From Tannockella sp964369175 (lineage in GTDB: Bacteria > Bacillota_I > Bacilli_A > Erysipelotrichales > Coprobacillaceae), in NCBI GenBank assembly GCA_964369175.1, contig CAYJEM010000004.1, forward strand, positions 1-64,000: DNA of 64,000 nucleotides. Reading direction: 5' to 3'. The stretch's first letter is position 1, and the number at the start of each line of letters is the position of its first letter. The notes under the pieces were generated by a model. It made no database searches. It was not told the origin of the DNA and saw only the letters and a list, made by a program, of their open reading frames with translations. Below are positions 25,297 through 33,970 of the stretch, in pieces. The position numbers and the translations under genes were made by a program.

Positions 25297-27115
25297 ACAA
25301 CTTTAATACATCTTCTTTAAACTGATTTGTATATAACTGATAATAATTACCTGCTAATTCCATTAGTTCTTGATGTGTTCCTTTTTCAATAATTTTACCT
25401 TTTTCAATAACTACAATAATGTCAACATTAACTATCGTTGACAAACGATGAGCAACAATAAAACTTGTTTTATTCTTCAATATATGATCTATTGCATATT
25501 GCACTACTCGTTCTGTTTCTGTATCAATAGATGCCGTTGCCTCATCTAGTATAAAAAAAGCTGGATTTACAAGTAATGCCCGTGCAAATGATAATAATTG
25601 TTTTTGGCCAACTGATAGTTTAGAACCACCTTCACCAACATCAGTGTCATAACCTTTTTCAAAATTCATAATAAAATCATGAGCATTTACAATTTTACAA
25701 ACTTCAATAACTTCTTCATCTGTTGCATCAATTTTACCTATTTTAATATTGTCTTTAATCGTTCCAGAAAATAAATGTGGTGACTGTAAAACATAACCAA
25801 TTTGACGGTGTAACCAACCGACACTACGCTCTCGGTAGTCTACTCCATCTAATAAAACTTCACCATTTACTGGTTCATAGAAACGACATAATAGATTTAC
25901 TATACTACTTTTTCCTGATCCGGTTTGACCAACTAAGGCAACTGTTTGTCCTGCTTTAACTTTTAGGTTAAAGTTTTCTAATACTGGCTCTTCTTTATTA
26001 TAGTAGAATTCAATATCTTTAAATTCAATATTTCCAATAATAGGATCTACTATTTCTTTTGTAGGTTTACAAACACTACCAAATTTTTGAATAATTTCTT
26101 TGCTATCATCAATTGTATTTTCTGTTTCTATCAATGTAAATATACGTTCAGCACTTGCTTGAGCCATCTGGAATTCAGCAATTAATCTTGCAATTTGACG
26201 AACTGGTTCAAAGAACTGAGTTGCATACTGTGAAAATAACAACAATGTTCCAAACTCTAAGCTACTAACTAGTACTTGTTGCCCTCCGGCTACTAGGATT
26301 GCCGAAACTGAAATATACCCAAGTCCTAAAGCAATTGGTAAAAATAGTGCTGATAGCTTTGCAGCACGCAAAGATGATGCTTTCATCGAAGATGTATAAC
26401 TAGTAAATTCATTATAATTACGTTCTTCTAATCCAAGTGTTTTTGTTGTTTTAGCCCCTGTAATACCTTCATTAAATCCACTTGTGATTTTTGAGTTTTC
26501 TTTTCTAACTTGACGATAACTCTTTAAAATACGAACTTGGAAATAAACACTTGCAACAGCAAGCAATGGGACTACCATTAATACTAATAGTGCTAGTTTC
26601 CAATTAACAACTAACATAACAATTGTTATTCCAATCATTACAAATAGACCCCAGAAAATATCAAGTAATCCCCATGAAATAATTTCACTAAGTCTTGTAA
26701 TATCACTTGTCATTCTAGCCATTAACCATCCAATCGGTGTTTTATCAAAATAGGTATATGGTAACAATTGTAGTTTTTCAAAGCAAATTTTACGAACATT
26801 ATAACCTACACCCATTTCTATTTTCCCAACAACATAGAAGAATGCATAAACTACAAATGATTGTACCACAACAAAACCAAAGTAAATAAGTGAAAATTGT
26901 ATAATTTCATTATTTGTAACATGATCTAACACGTAATAGTCAATAGCTTGACGATTTAAAACAGGGAATAGTACATCAATACTCGACATAACAATATTAA
27001 TAACAAATAATAGTACTACGTGTTTTTTAAATGGTTTTAATAAATTAAATATCTTTTTCCATACACTCTTATCAAATGAGGAATGTTGAAATTCTTCTTC
27101 ATCATAATTAGACAT
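25295..27115 (-). CDS. Heterodimeric ABC exporter, subunit with degenerate signature motif
   Basis: A 606-residue half-transporter: six-helix membrane domain (about 25-320), then an ATPase domain with Walker A LVGQTGSGKSSIVNLL (about 400), Q-loop YVLQSPHLFSGTI, Walker B FFILDEATASID with catalytic Glu, and H-loop IVAHRLS. Its signature reads LSVGQKQ in place of LSGGQ. With the partner encoded just upstream (8-base overlap), one ATP site would use the partner's Walker B Asp and this altered signature, the usual asymmetric design of BmrCD/LmrCD/TM287-288 type exporters. Likely exports drugs, lipids or peptides; substrate unknown. Confidence 0.9.
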   Translation of the reverse strand: MSNYDEEEFQHSSFDKSVWKKIFNLLKPFKKHVVLLFVINIVMSSIDVLFPVLNRQAIDYYVLDHVTNNEIIQFSLIYFGFVVVQSFVVYAFFYVVGKIEMGVGYNVRKICFEKLQLLPYTYFDKTPIGWLMARMTSDITRLSEIISWGLLDIFWGLFVMIGITIVMLVVNWKLALLVLMVVPLLAVASVYFQVRILKSYRQVRKENSKITSGFNEGITGAKTTKTLGLEERNYNEFTSYTSSMKASSLRAAKLSALFLPIALGLGYISVSAILVAGGQQVLVSSLEFGTLLLFSQYATQFFEPVRQIARLIAEFQMAQASAERIFTLIETENTIDDSKEIIQKFGSVCKPTKEIVDPIIGNIEFKDIEFYYNKEEPVLENFNLKVKAGQTVALVGQTGSGKSSIVNLLCRFYEPVNGEVLLDGVDYRERSVGWLHRQIGYVLQSPHLFSGTIKDNIKIGKIDATDEEVIEVCKIVNAHDFIMNFEKGYDTDVGEGGSKLSVGQKQLLSFARALLVNPAFFILDEATASIDTETERVVQYAIDHILKNKTSFIVAHRLSTIVNVDIIVVIEKGKIIEKGTHQELMELAGNYYQLYTNQFKEDVLKL

Positions 27116-28901
27116 TTCGATTTACCTCCATTTTATCAGTTTGAATATTATATACTCTTTGATACAATCCTTTTTGTTTCACCAATTCTTGATGGGTTCC
27201 ACTTTGGCTAATACAGCCATTTTCAATAACAAATATCATATCAGCATCCATTGTTGAGGCAATGCGTTGAGTAATAATTATTGTTGTACGATTTGACTGT
27301 ACTTCTTGTAATCTTGATCTAATTTTTGCATCCGTTTTTGTATCAACTGCAGACAATGAATCATCGAAGATTAAAATTGGTGTATTTTTTAGTATTGTTC
27401 TTGCAATTGCTACTCTTTGTTTTTGGCCACCTGATAGGGTAACACCCTTTTCACCAACAACTGTATCATATCCAAGATCAAATTCTTGAATTACATCATG
27501 CATTGAAGCAACACTTGCAACATGGTATACATCATCGTGATTTGCATGTTTATTTGCAAGTTGTATATTTTCGTAAATAGTTTTTGAAAACAGAAAAGGC
27601 TCTTGTAAGATAAGGCCAACGTTTTGACGAAGATATCCTTTTTGGTAATCATTTATAGGATGATTATCAATAATAATTTCTCCTGAAGTTGTATCAAAAA
27701 GACGAGTTAATAAGTTTACTAAAGTGCTTTTACCACTTCCTGTAGGTCCAAGTATAGCAACTGTTTGTCCTTTTTTTATTGTGAAATTAAGATTTTGAAG
27801 TGTATAGTCAGTAGCATCATCATACTTAAACCAAACATCTTTAAATTCTATATGACCTTCAATACCTTTTGTTATACCACTATTAAAATCCTCAATTGGT
27901 TCATCTAACACTTCTTTTAAACGATCAATAGAGACACTCATTTTTCCCATATCTGCAAGCATTCTACCAAAGTTTCTAACTGGCCATAAAATCATTGCTT
28001 CATAAGATACAAAAACAAAGAAGTTTCCAATACTAAATTCACCTGAACGGACACTTAATACACTACAAATTACAACAATCAAAATTTGGAGTAAACAAAA
28101 GAAATCTGATGTTCCCCAATATATCCCTAATTGTTTTAAAAGTAAAAATGTTTTATCACGAAAATCTGTAGATTTTTCATCAAACTTATCAATTTCTACT
28201 CGTTCACTATTAAATGCTTTAATAACACGAATTCCTGAGAGATTCTCTTGAATTAGCGCTGTCATTTCTCCTTCAGATTCATCAGAATCCAAAAATAACT
28301 GTTGGGCTCTGGTAAAAAAACGATAAGCAAAAAATACTAATATTGGCATTGTTATAATCGCAATCAAAGCCATTCTACTATCTATTTGAAACAAAACAAC
28401 ACTAGCGATTAATGCCGTACAAATTGAATATAACATTTCCGTTAGTTGTGCTCCAATAAATCGACGAATTGTTTCTACGTCGCTTATACAACGTTGAATT
28501 AAATCTCCTGTTTTTATTCCTTTATGATACGTATATGGTAATTGTTGAATATGTTGATATAAATCATTTCTTAAATTATATGCTAGAACCTCTGATACCT
28601 TGCTTGTTCCATATGATCTAATAAATAAGCAAATACATATTAATAAACTTACAAATAGGACCATAGCTCCCCCTACCCATAAATTTGAACGAATTGACTC
28701 AATACCACCAATACTATCTACAAAGCTTTGAAAAACAATATTATTTATCGGTTGTAAATTAATGACATTATCTATAATAAAACTAAATATTAAAGGTGTA
28801 CATAAATTCAAAAATGAATATATGATAACAATCAAAAATATTAGATATAGATGTTTTTTGTACTTTCCTAAGTACCGACTTAAAAAATGTATATGTTTCA
28901 T
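27108..28901 (-). CDS. Heterodimeric ABC exporter, subunit with degenerate Walker B
   Basis: A 597-residue half-transporter with an N-terminal six-helix domain and an ATPase domain with Walker A ILGPTGSGKSTLVNLL, Q-loop LILQEPFLFSKTI, intact signature LSGGQKQRVAIAR and Walker B ILIFDDSLSAVD, where the catalytic Glu is replaced by Asp. The H-loop is ITQRIA, with Gln replacing the usual switch His. These changes mark the non-catalytic ATP site of asymmetric exporters and fit the altered signature in the partner. The ATG at 28899-28901 is chosen over an upstream GTG because of spacing from GAGGGAG. First gene of the pair. Confidence 0.9.
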   Translation of the reverse strand: MKHIHFLSRYLGKYKKHLYLIFLIVIIYSFLNLCTPLIFSFIIDNVINLQPINNIVFQSFVDSIGGIESIRSNLWVGGAMVLFVSLLICICLFIRSYGTSKVSEVLAYNLRNDLYQHIQQLPYTYHKGIKTGDLIQRCISDVETIRRFIGAQLTEMLYSICTALIASVVLFQIDSRMALIAIITMPILVFFAYRFFTRAQQLFLDSDESEGEMTALIQENLSGIRVIKAFNSERVEIDKFDEKSTDFRDKTFLLLKQLGIYWGTSDFFCLLQILIVVICSVLSVRSGEFSIGNFFVFVSYEAMILWPVRNFGRMLADMGKMSVSIDRLKEVLDEPIEDFNSGITKGIEGHIEFKDVWFKYDDATDYTLQNLNFTIKKGQTVAILGPTGSGKSTLVNLLTRLFDTTSGEIIIDNHPINDYQKGYLRQNVGLILQEPFLFSKTIYENIQLANKHANHDDVYHVASVASMHDVIQEFDLGYDTVVGEKGVTLSGGQKQRVAIARTILKNTPILIFDDSLSAVDTKTDAKIRSRLQEVQSNRTTIIITQRIASTMDADMIFVIENGCISQSGTHQELVKQKGLYQRVYNIQTDKMEVNRNV

Positions 28902-29035
28902 CTTCTCCCTCACTTCTTATATTATATTTTATTGTGTTGATTCAAAAGTTATCACATGGGTATATTCTCCTTAAAAAATTATTAAAAAAGCATTCATTAT
29001 AAATCCTGTAACGAATTTACGATAAATACTATATA

Positions 29036-29605
29036 TTAGTTTTTTCCAATCTTCCCTGATGGAACACGGTTATTTTCTGTATTAACAGCTTCCATAAAGC
29101 TTTTAATAAACTCTTTAAACAATGAAATTTGTTCCGTTTGAATGATATTAACATGACATGTATCACTATGTAGATTTTCCTCAGTTGCAATTATACTTAC
29201 AATCTCTTGATCATTTTTATCAATCAATGTCATCCAGTTTGCTTGAGGATCTCCATTAACCATATTTAAATCATCTTTTTTGATAGTAAAAGCTTTGTCA
29301 TATCCAATATTACCTTTTGTTATTGAAAGTGGAATTAATACCATATCTTCATTACTAAAGCACACTGCATAATATGACATATATGTCGTTGCACGAATTT
29401 TACTTCCTCCTGCTCTAATACTTGTTTGATCCCACCATGCATAAATAACAGTATATTCATCAACATTTGGTATTAGCTTTCTAGCTATTTCTTTTAGTTT
29501 TGAATAATCTTCACTTGTTAATGCCTTTTTACGATTCAAACTTTCACTTACTAATACAAACACAATAATACCTACTAATACTGCTCCTCCGATAATAAAT
29601 TCCAT
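29036..29605 (-). CDS. Membrane-anchored protein of unknown function
   Basis: A 189-residue protein with one N-terminal transmembrane helix (IIGGAVLVGIIVFVLVSESL, residues 4-23) followed by a soluble domain rich in strands, with VIYAWWDQTSIRAGG and YYAVCFSNEDMVLIPLS. The arrangement suggests a single-pass anchor with a cytoplasmic domain, perhaps PH-like, but no family is recognised. AGGGGGATAAAAT precedes the ATG. It follows the 29617-30021 gene by 11 bases, so the two form a small operon. Confidence 0.6.
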   Translation of the reverse strand: MEFIIGGAVLVGIIVFVLVSESLNRKKALTSEDYSKLKEIARKLIPNVDEYTVIYAWWDQTSIRAGGSKIRATTYMSYYAVCFSNEDMVLIPLSITKGNIGYDKAFTIKKDDLNMVNGDPQANWMTLIDKNDQEIVSIIATEENLHSDTCHVNIIQTEQISLFKEFIKSFMEAVNTENNRVPSGKIGKN

Positions 29606-29616
29606 ATTTTATCCCC

Positions 29617-30021
29617 CTAAATTGTTTTTTGGTATGCCTTTTGATACGCTACTTGAACATCCTTTAAATACGTTACATCAAATAGCTTAATATTTGTTTC
29701 CATCTTTGTACGCGTGATTAACTGATAGATATCACGACTTCTAACAAACTGCAAATGTGTTATTTCTTGATATGTCCACTCACGTTTATTCCATGACAAT
29801 CCATTTTGGTAAAAGCTAACCTCATCACTTAAGTGACGTAATGGGAGTAACAATATGATTGTTGCAATTAATACAATGATTATTGCTGGTAAAGTTATTT
29901 CATCAGATAAAAATACAATAGCAAGAGCAATAAAAAAGAACAATCGTATCAAAAATGCTACCATGACCATTGTAGTATTTACTTTTGTAGTAGTTAACAT
30001 TTGTCCTAAATCCTTTTGCAT
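29617..30021 (-). CDS. Two-helix membrane protein, possible PH-like domain
   Basis: A 134-residue protein with two adjacent hydrophobic segments (about 16-38 and 44-63) followed by a domain reading VSFYQNGLSWNKREWTYQEITHLQFVRSRD, which resembles the YQxGxxxxxxxxxWxxI pattern of bacterial PH-like proteins. This is only a pattern match and the function is unknown. AAGGAGACAGAT precedes the ATG. It is the first gene of a two-gene unit with 29036-29605; both end in a soluble domain on the membrane face. Confidence 0.55.
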   Translation of the reverse strand: MQKDLGQMLTTTKVNTTMVMVAFLIRLFFFIALAIVFLSDEITLPAIIIVLIATIILLLPLRHLSDEVSFYQNGLSWNKREWTYQEITHLQFVRSRDIYQLITRTKMETNIKLFDVTYLKDVQVAYQKAYQKTI

Positions 30022-30113
30022 ATCTGTCTCCTTAATATATCAAAGATAAGTATATCACATACTTAATGATTATACACATACAAAATCAGTAAAACTTTAG
30101 TTAATATACAGTA

Positions 30114-30152
30114 AAAGGATTACGATTTATGTATCATAAAAAGTAATCCTTT
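30114..30152 (-). terminator. Hairpin past the 30178 methyltransferase gene
   Basis: Arms AAAGGATTAC and GTAATCCTTT enclose a 19-base loop. On the minus strand it is followed by only TTTT, so termination is plausible but not strong. Confidence 0.5.
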
Positions 30153-30177
30153 ATACAAATTGATTCATATTATTTTT

Positions 30178-30927
30178 TTATTGCTTTATCGATCTAGTAG
30201 CAAAAAAGCAAGGTATATTCAAATCATGTAATCTTCCTGCACCATTAGTATCTTCATATAAGTCTGTTAATATAAAGCCCGCTTCTAATTGACCACCAAG
30301 TTGTTCTTCTAAAGTATGCGAAAATTGTACTCCATCATTATCTTTTTCTAATAATTTCATGTGTTCTTTATTTTTTAAAGGATTAAATGGAAATTTATTT
30401 TCAATCTTTTCTTCATCATTTGTTATAAAATTAATTCCATTATCTAATCCAGAAACAAAAATACCACCTGGCTTTAAAACACGATAACATTCTTTAAAAA
30501 TAGATTTAACATCTTCTACATAACAGTTTGATACCGGATGGAATATAATATCAAAACTTTGATCTTCAAATGGCAAAGGTTTTGTCATATCATAGTGAAC
30601 AATATCAATTGAATATCCCTCTCTCTTAGAAATCTTTTCCTCTGATTCTAATTGTTTTTTAGAATAATCAAGAACTGTACATTTTGCATTTAATGCAGAA
30701 AATATCGGCATCTGTTGGCCACCACCCGAAGCAAGACCTAAAATATGTAACCCGGCAATAGAACTTGGAAACCACTGCTTTGGCATTGTTTTTGTTGGTG
30801 TTAAATATACTCCCCAATTTCCTTTTTTAGCCTCATTATATTCATCACTAGTTATTGGAATACCCCATTGCCATCCTTCTTCTACCCATTTATCAATTGT
30901 ATTTGAATTTATCTCTTGATATTTCAT
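30178..30927 (-). CDS. Class I SAM-dependent methyltransferase
   Basis: A 249-residue methyltransferase with an unusual N-terminal segment (WVEEGWQWGIPITSDEYNEAKKGNWGVYLTP), motif I LHILGLASGGGQQMPIF (about 60-76), motif II CTVLDYSKKQLESEEK, and FEDQSFDIIFHPVSNCYVEDVKSIFKECYRVLKPGGIFVSGL, a standard methyltransferase core. GGAGGTATAAT precedes the ATG. The substrate is not identifiable. It stands alone between the two-gene membrane unit and the ferredoxin gene. Confidence 0.8.
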   Translation of the reverse strand: MKYQEINSNTIDKWVEEGWQWGIPITSDEYNEAKKGNWGVYLTPTKTMPKQWFPSSIAGLHILGLASGGGQQMPIFSALNAKCTVLDYSKKQLESEEKISKREGYSIDIVHYDMTKPLPFEDQSFDIIFHPVSNCYVEDVKSIFKECYRVLKPGGIFVSGLDNGINFITNDEEKIENKFPFNPLKNKEHMKLLEKDNDGVQFSHTLEEQLGGQLEAGFILTDLYEDTNGAGRLHDLNIPCFFATRSIKQ

Positions 30928-31021
30928 ATTATACCTCCTAAATATGTATACTCATATTATACAATTTTCAAGTAATACAAGATATATTGAAATGCAAACT
31001 TTAAGTACAAATTACAAAAAA

Positions 31022-31040
31022 GGTTACAATATTTGTAACC
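31022..31040 (-). terminator. Terminator after the ferredoxin gene
   Basis: GGTTACAAATATTGTAACC is followed by TTTTTTG on the minus strand, just past the 31044 stop. Confidence 0.85.
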
Positions 31041-31043
31041 TCA

Positions 31044-31703
31044 TTAATTCTCTATAATTTTACCTTCAGTAGATATTGTAACTGTTTGCCATGGAATAAA
31101 TTTCTCACTTGCTTTAAGTGCATTAATTGTTGCTTGTTTTATACCATTACAGCATGGAACTTCCATATTGACTACTGTAACACTTTTAATTTTGTTATTT
31201 GAAATAATGGCAGTTAACTTATTTGTATAATCAATCATATCTAGTTTTGGACACCCTATAATTGTGATTTTATTTTCCATGAAATGCTTATGAAACTGAC
31301 CATATGCATAGGCTACACAATCAGCTGCTATAAGCAAGTTAGCTCCATCAAAATATGGTGCATTTTCAGGTACTAATTTTATTTGTACAGGCCATTGTCT
31401 CAACTTTGAACTAGACTCAACATTTTTACTACCAACTATATTTGGGGTTGGCTTAAATTCTTGTACATGACTTCCAGGACAACCACAAGGTAGTTTCTCT
31501 TCTTTTTTTTCACCATCATCACTAAAAGATATTGCCTTGACTGGACACACAGGTAAACAATTACCAATTCCATCACAATAGTCATCATGCATAACCTTGG
31601 CTTTTCCATTTATCATCTCTATTGCACTTTGTTTACATGTTGATGCACATATTCCACATCCAATACATAATTCTTCATTAATAATAATTTGCTTTTTTTT
31701 CAT
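31044..31703 (-). CDS. 4Fe-4S ferredoxin-domain protein with C-terminal cysteine-containing domain
   Basis: A 219-residue protein. Residues 1-60 hold two 4Fe-4S motifs: CIGCGICASTC and CDGIGNCLPVCP, with the usual CxxCxxCxxxCP spacing altered in the second (an extra residue before the last cysteines). A linker with LPCGCPG follows, then a ~110-residue domain with DCVAYAYGQFHKHFMENKITIIGCPKLD and VVNMEVPCCNGIKQA. This fits the 'ferredoxin plus Hcp-related or DUF-like domain' layout of anaerobes. It is divergent from a Crp/Fnr regulator, which suggests redox- or nitrosative-stress control. Confidence 0.82.
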   Translation of the reverse strand: MKKKQIIINEELCIGCGICASTCKQSAIEMINGKAKVMHDDYCDGIGNCLPVCPVKAISFSDDGEKKEEKLPCGCPGSHVQEFKPTPNIVGSKNVESSSKLRQWPVQIKLVPENAPYFDGANLLIAADCVAYAYGQFHKHFMENKITIIGCPKLDMIDYTNKLTAIISNNKIKSVTVVNMEVPCCNGIKQATINALKASEKFIPWQTVTISTEGKIIEN

Positions 31704-31764
31704 ACTTTATTCCTTTTCTTCGTATAGATTTATAATATATTTTGTATACTTTGAGGTAGTTTTC

Positions 31765-31823
31765 TTGACTAACACAAAATGATTATATTACAATTATTGA
31801 AAAGAATATGTTGTGTAGACAAC
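31765..31823 (+). promoter_or_regulatory. Putative promoter and operator of the Crp/Fnr gene
   Basis: TTGACT (31765-31770) and TACAAT (31789-31794) are 18 bases apart. The inverted repeat GTTGT-GTAG-ACAAC (31810-31823) lies just past the predicted transcription start. Such a site could let the regulator repress its own gene. Confidence 0.4.
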
Positions 31824-31837
31824 GAAATGAGGTATAT

Positions 31838-32491
31838 ATGAAAGGCAGTTATAAAACGATAATAAATCATGCTCTTTTTGAAGGAGTTTTAGAAAATGAA
31901 CTAGATAGTATACTTACATGTTTAGGTTCTTTTGAAAGAAAATATAAAAAGAATCAAACGATTATGAATGAAAGTGATTATATTAACTATATAGGTTTTG
32001 TTGTTAGTGGTACCATAACAATCACCAAATGTGATTATTATGGTAATGAAGTGATTATTACTAAAATTAATGAAGGCGATATATTTGGTGAAGTATTTGC
32101 TTGTGCAAAAATCCTTACTTCCCCAGTTACAGTTGTTGCTTCATCAGAAGCGACTGTATTATTTCTTGATTATAAAAAAATAATTACAACATGCACTAGT
32201 GCCTGTATGTCCCACCAAAAACTGATATCAAATATGCTTACAGTTATTAGCCATAAGACATTATATTTAAATAAACGTGTTGATATTCTATCTAAGAAAA
32301 CATTACGTGACAAAATTATTACTTTTTTAAATTATGAAAGTAACAACTCATCAATTTTCACAATTGCAATGAACCGTGAAGAACTTGCAAAATTTTTATG
32401 TGCTGACCGAAGTGCATTATCAAATGAACTTTCAAAAATGCAATCTGATTGTATTATAAAATATCATAAGAATACATTTGAATTGTTGTAG
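31838..32491 (+). CDS. Crp/Fnr-family transcriptional regulator
   Basis: A 217-residue regulator: N-terminal cyclic-nucleotide-binding-like barrel (KKNQTIMNESDYINYIGFVVSGTITI and NEGDIFGEVFACAKI, about 35-90), long dimer helix, then a winged helix with MNREELAKFLCADRSALSNELSKMQSDCII at the end. Cysteines at C88, C118 and C122 could bind a ligand or heme, but no canonical Fnr cluster motif is visible. The ATG at 31838 has GAGGTATAT before it; an upstream in-frame start is less likely. Divergent from the 4Fe-4S ferredoxin gene, its probable target. Confidence 0.85.
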   Translation: MKGSYKTIINHALFEGVLENELDSILTCLGSFERKYKKNQTIMNESDYINYIGFVVSGTITITKCDYYGNEVIITKINEGDIFGEVFACAKILTSPVTVVASSEATVLFLDYKKIITTCTSACMSHQKLISNMLTVISHKTLYLNKRVDILSKKTLRDKIITFLNYESNNSSIFTIAMNREELAKFLCADRSALSNELSKMQSDCIIKYHKNTFELL

Positions 32492-32523
32492 CATAACAAT
32501 GCTATTTATAATACGAACATCAA

Positions 32524-32559
32524 AAAAGGTAGCTATAGACGAATCCATAGCTACTTTTT
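32524..32559. terminator. Bidirectional terminator between the Crp/Fnr gene and rlmCD
   Basis: Arms AAAAGGTAGCTAT and ATAGCTACTTTT enclose a 10-base loop between convergent genes, with A and T runs on both sides. Confidence 0.85.
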
Positions 32560-32573
32560 ATAAATATTATTTA

Positions 32574-33926
32574 TTAATCTACAAGCTGTAATAAGGCAAC
32601 GCTTTCAATAGCCCCAGTTTGTGGGAACATATCAACTGGTTGACACTTAGTTGCAATATATCCATGTTGTTCAAGAATTTGAATATCTCGAGCTTGTGTT
32701 GATACATCACATGATATATAAACAACTTTTTTAGGCGATAGTTTTATTAGAGCATCGAGGAACACTGTTGAACATCCTTTTCTTGGCGGATCTACAAAGA
32801 CAACATCAATCGGTTGTTTTTTATTTGCACATTCAACCATGAATTCTCCTGCATCTACACATGTAAATTTAGCATTAGTGATGTTGTTTTCAATAGCATT
32901 ATTTTTTGCATCTTCAATAGCTTGAGGAACGATTTCAACACCATGTACTTCTTTTACATGGGGAGCAATAGATAATGTAATTGTTCCAATACCACAATAG
33001 GCATCAATTACTACATCTGTTGCTTGCAAATTAGCATAATCTAATGCTGTTTGATATAGTGTTTCTACTTGAATCGGGTTAATTTGATAAAATGAATGTA
33101 ATGATATTTTATATGTATTGCCCAACAATACATCTTTAATAAATCCTTTTCCATAAAGTATATTTTGTTGTTTTCCAAGAATTACATTGTCATTTTTTGT
33201 GTTTATGTTTTGAATAACAGTTTTAATATTAGGGAATTCACTAGTGATAATATCAGTGATTTTATCAATACCTTTGATTTTGTTATGTCTAGTTATAATT
33301 ACCAACATAATTTCTTTTGTAGTATGGCCGTACTTTGTAAGAATGTGGCGAATATTCCCTTTATCTGTTGATTTATCATATGCTACTTCTTTTTGAAGTT
33401 GCAGTAATGTACGCATACGGTTTACAATTTTATTTGACTCCTCATTTTGAATATAACAATGATCACATGGTACAATATCATTACTATGTTCTTTGTAGAA
33501 TCCTGTTACTAAACCTTCTTTTGTATTACCTACAGGTACCTGTACTTTATTTCGGTAGTAATAAGGTTCTGCCATCATTATACAATCTAGCACTTCAACT
33601 TTGCTTTTAGCAATTCGTTCCATAACATCTTTTGTTCGTTTAGTTTTAAAATACTGTTGTCCTTCATTATTCATATGTTGAATATGACATCCCCCACAGC
33701 TTTTGAATATTGAACATATTGGTGATGTACGATACTTTGACTCTTCGACGATATCAACCATTCTTGCAATACCATAATTCTTTAATACTTTAATAACTTT
33801 TAAGTTTGCAACCTCACCAGTTAGCATTCCTTTTACAAAATATGGAAAGTTATCAACTTTTACTACGCCTCTACCATCATGGCTCATATCAATACATGTA
33901 GCCTTAAAATAATCATTTTTTTTCAT
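32574..33926 (-). CDS. 23S rRNA (uracil-C5)-methyltransferase, RlmCD/TrmA family
   Basis: A 450-residue RNA uracil methyltransferase. It has an N-terminal TRAM-like domain (KATCIDMSHDGRGVVKVDNFPYFVKGMLTGE), the Fe-S cysteines in CSIFKSCGGCHIQH (about 72-85), the ICAYCGIGT-like motif I VVIDAYCGIGTITLSIAP (about 310), FVDPPRKGC and the catalytic SCDVSTQARD. It methylates specific uridines in 23S rRNA (or tRNA); single RlmCD-type enzymes are usual in Gram-positives, so this name is likely but the exact site is inferred. AAAGGAGTTAACAAA precedes the ATG. Confidence 0.9.
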   Translation of the reverse strand: MKKNDYFKATCIDMSHDGRGVVKVDNFPYFVKGMLTGEVANLKVIKVLKNYGIARMVDIVEESKYRTSPICSIFKSCGGCHIQHMNNEGQQYFKTKRTKDVMERIAKSKVEVLDCIMMAEPYYYRNKVQVPVGNTKEGLVTGFYKEHSNDIVPCDHCYIQNEESNKIVNRMRTLLQLQKEVAYDKSTDKGNIRHILTKYGHTTKEIMLVIITRHNKIKGIDKITDIITSEFPNIKTVIQNINTKNDNVILGKQQNILYGKGFIKDVLLGNTYKISLHSFYQINPIQVETLYQTALDYANLQATDVVIDAYCGIGTITLSIAPHVKEVHGVEIVPQAIEDAKNNAIENNITNAKFTCVDAGEFMVECANKKQPIDVVFVDPPRKGCSTVFLDALIKLSPKKVVYISCDVSTQARDIQILEQHGYIATKCQPVDMFPQTGAIESVALLQLVD

Positions 33927-33944
33927 TTTGTTAACTCCTTTAAA

Positions 33945-33965
33945 AAAACGAGCAATGCTCGTTTT
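33945..33965 (-). terminator. Terminator after the 33971-34753 membrane protein gene
   Basis: AAAACGAGC-AAT-GCTCGTTTT is followed by TTTAAAGG on the minus strand, just past the stop at 33971. Confidence 0.75.
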
Positions 33966-33970
33966 AAGTA

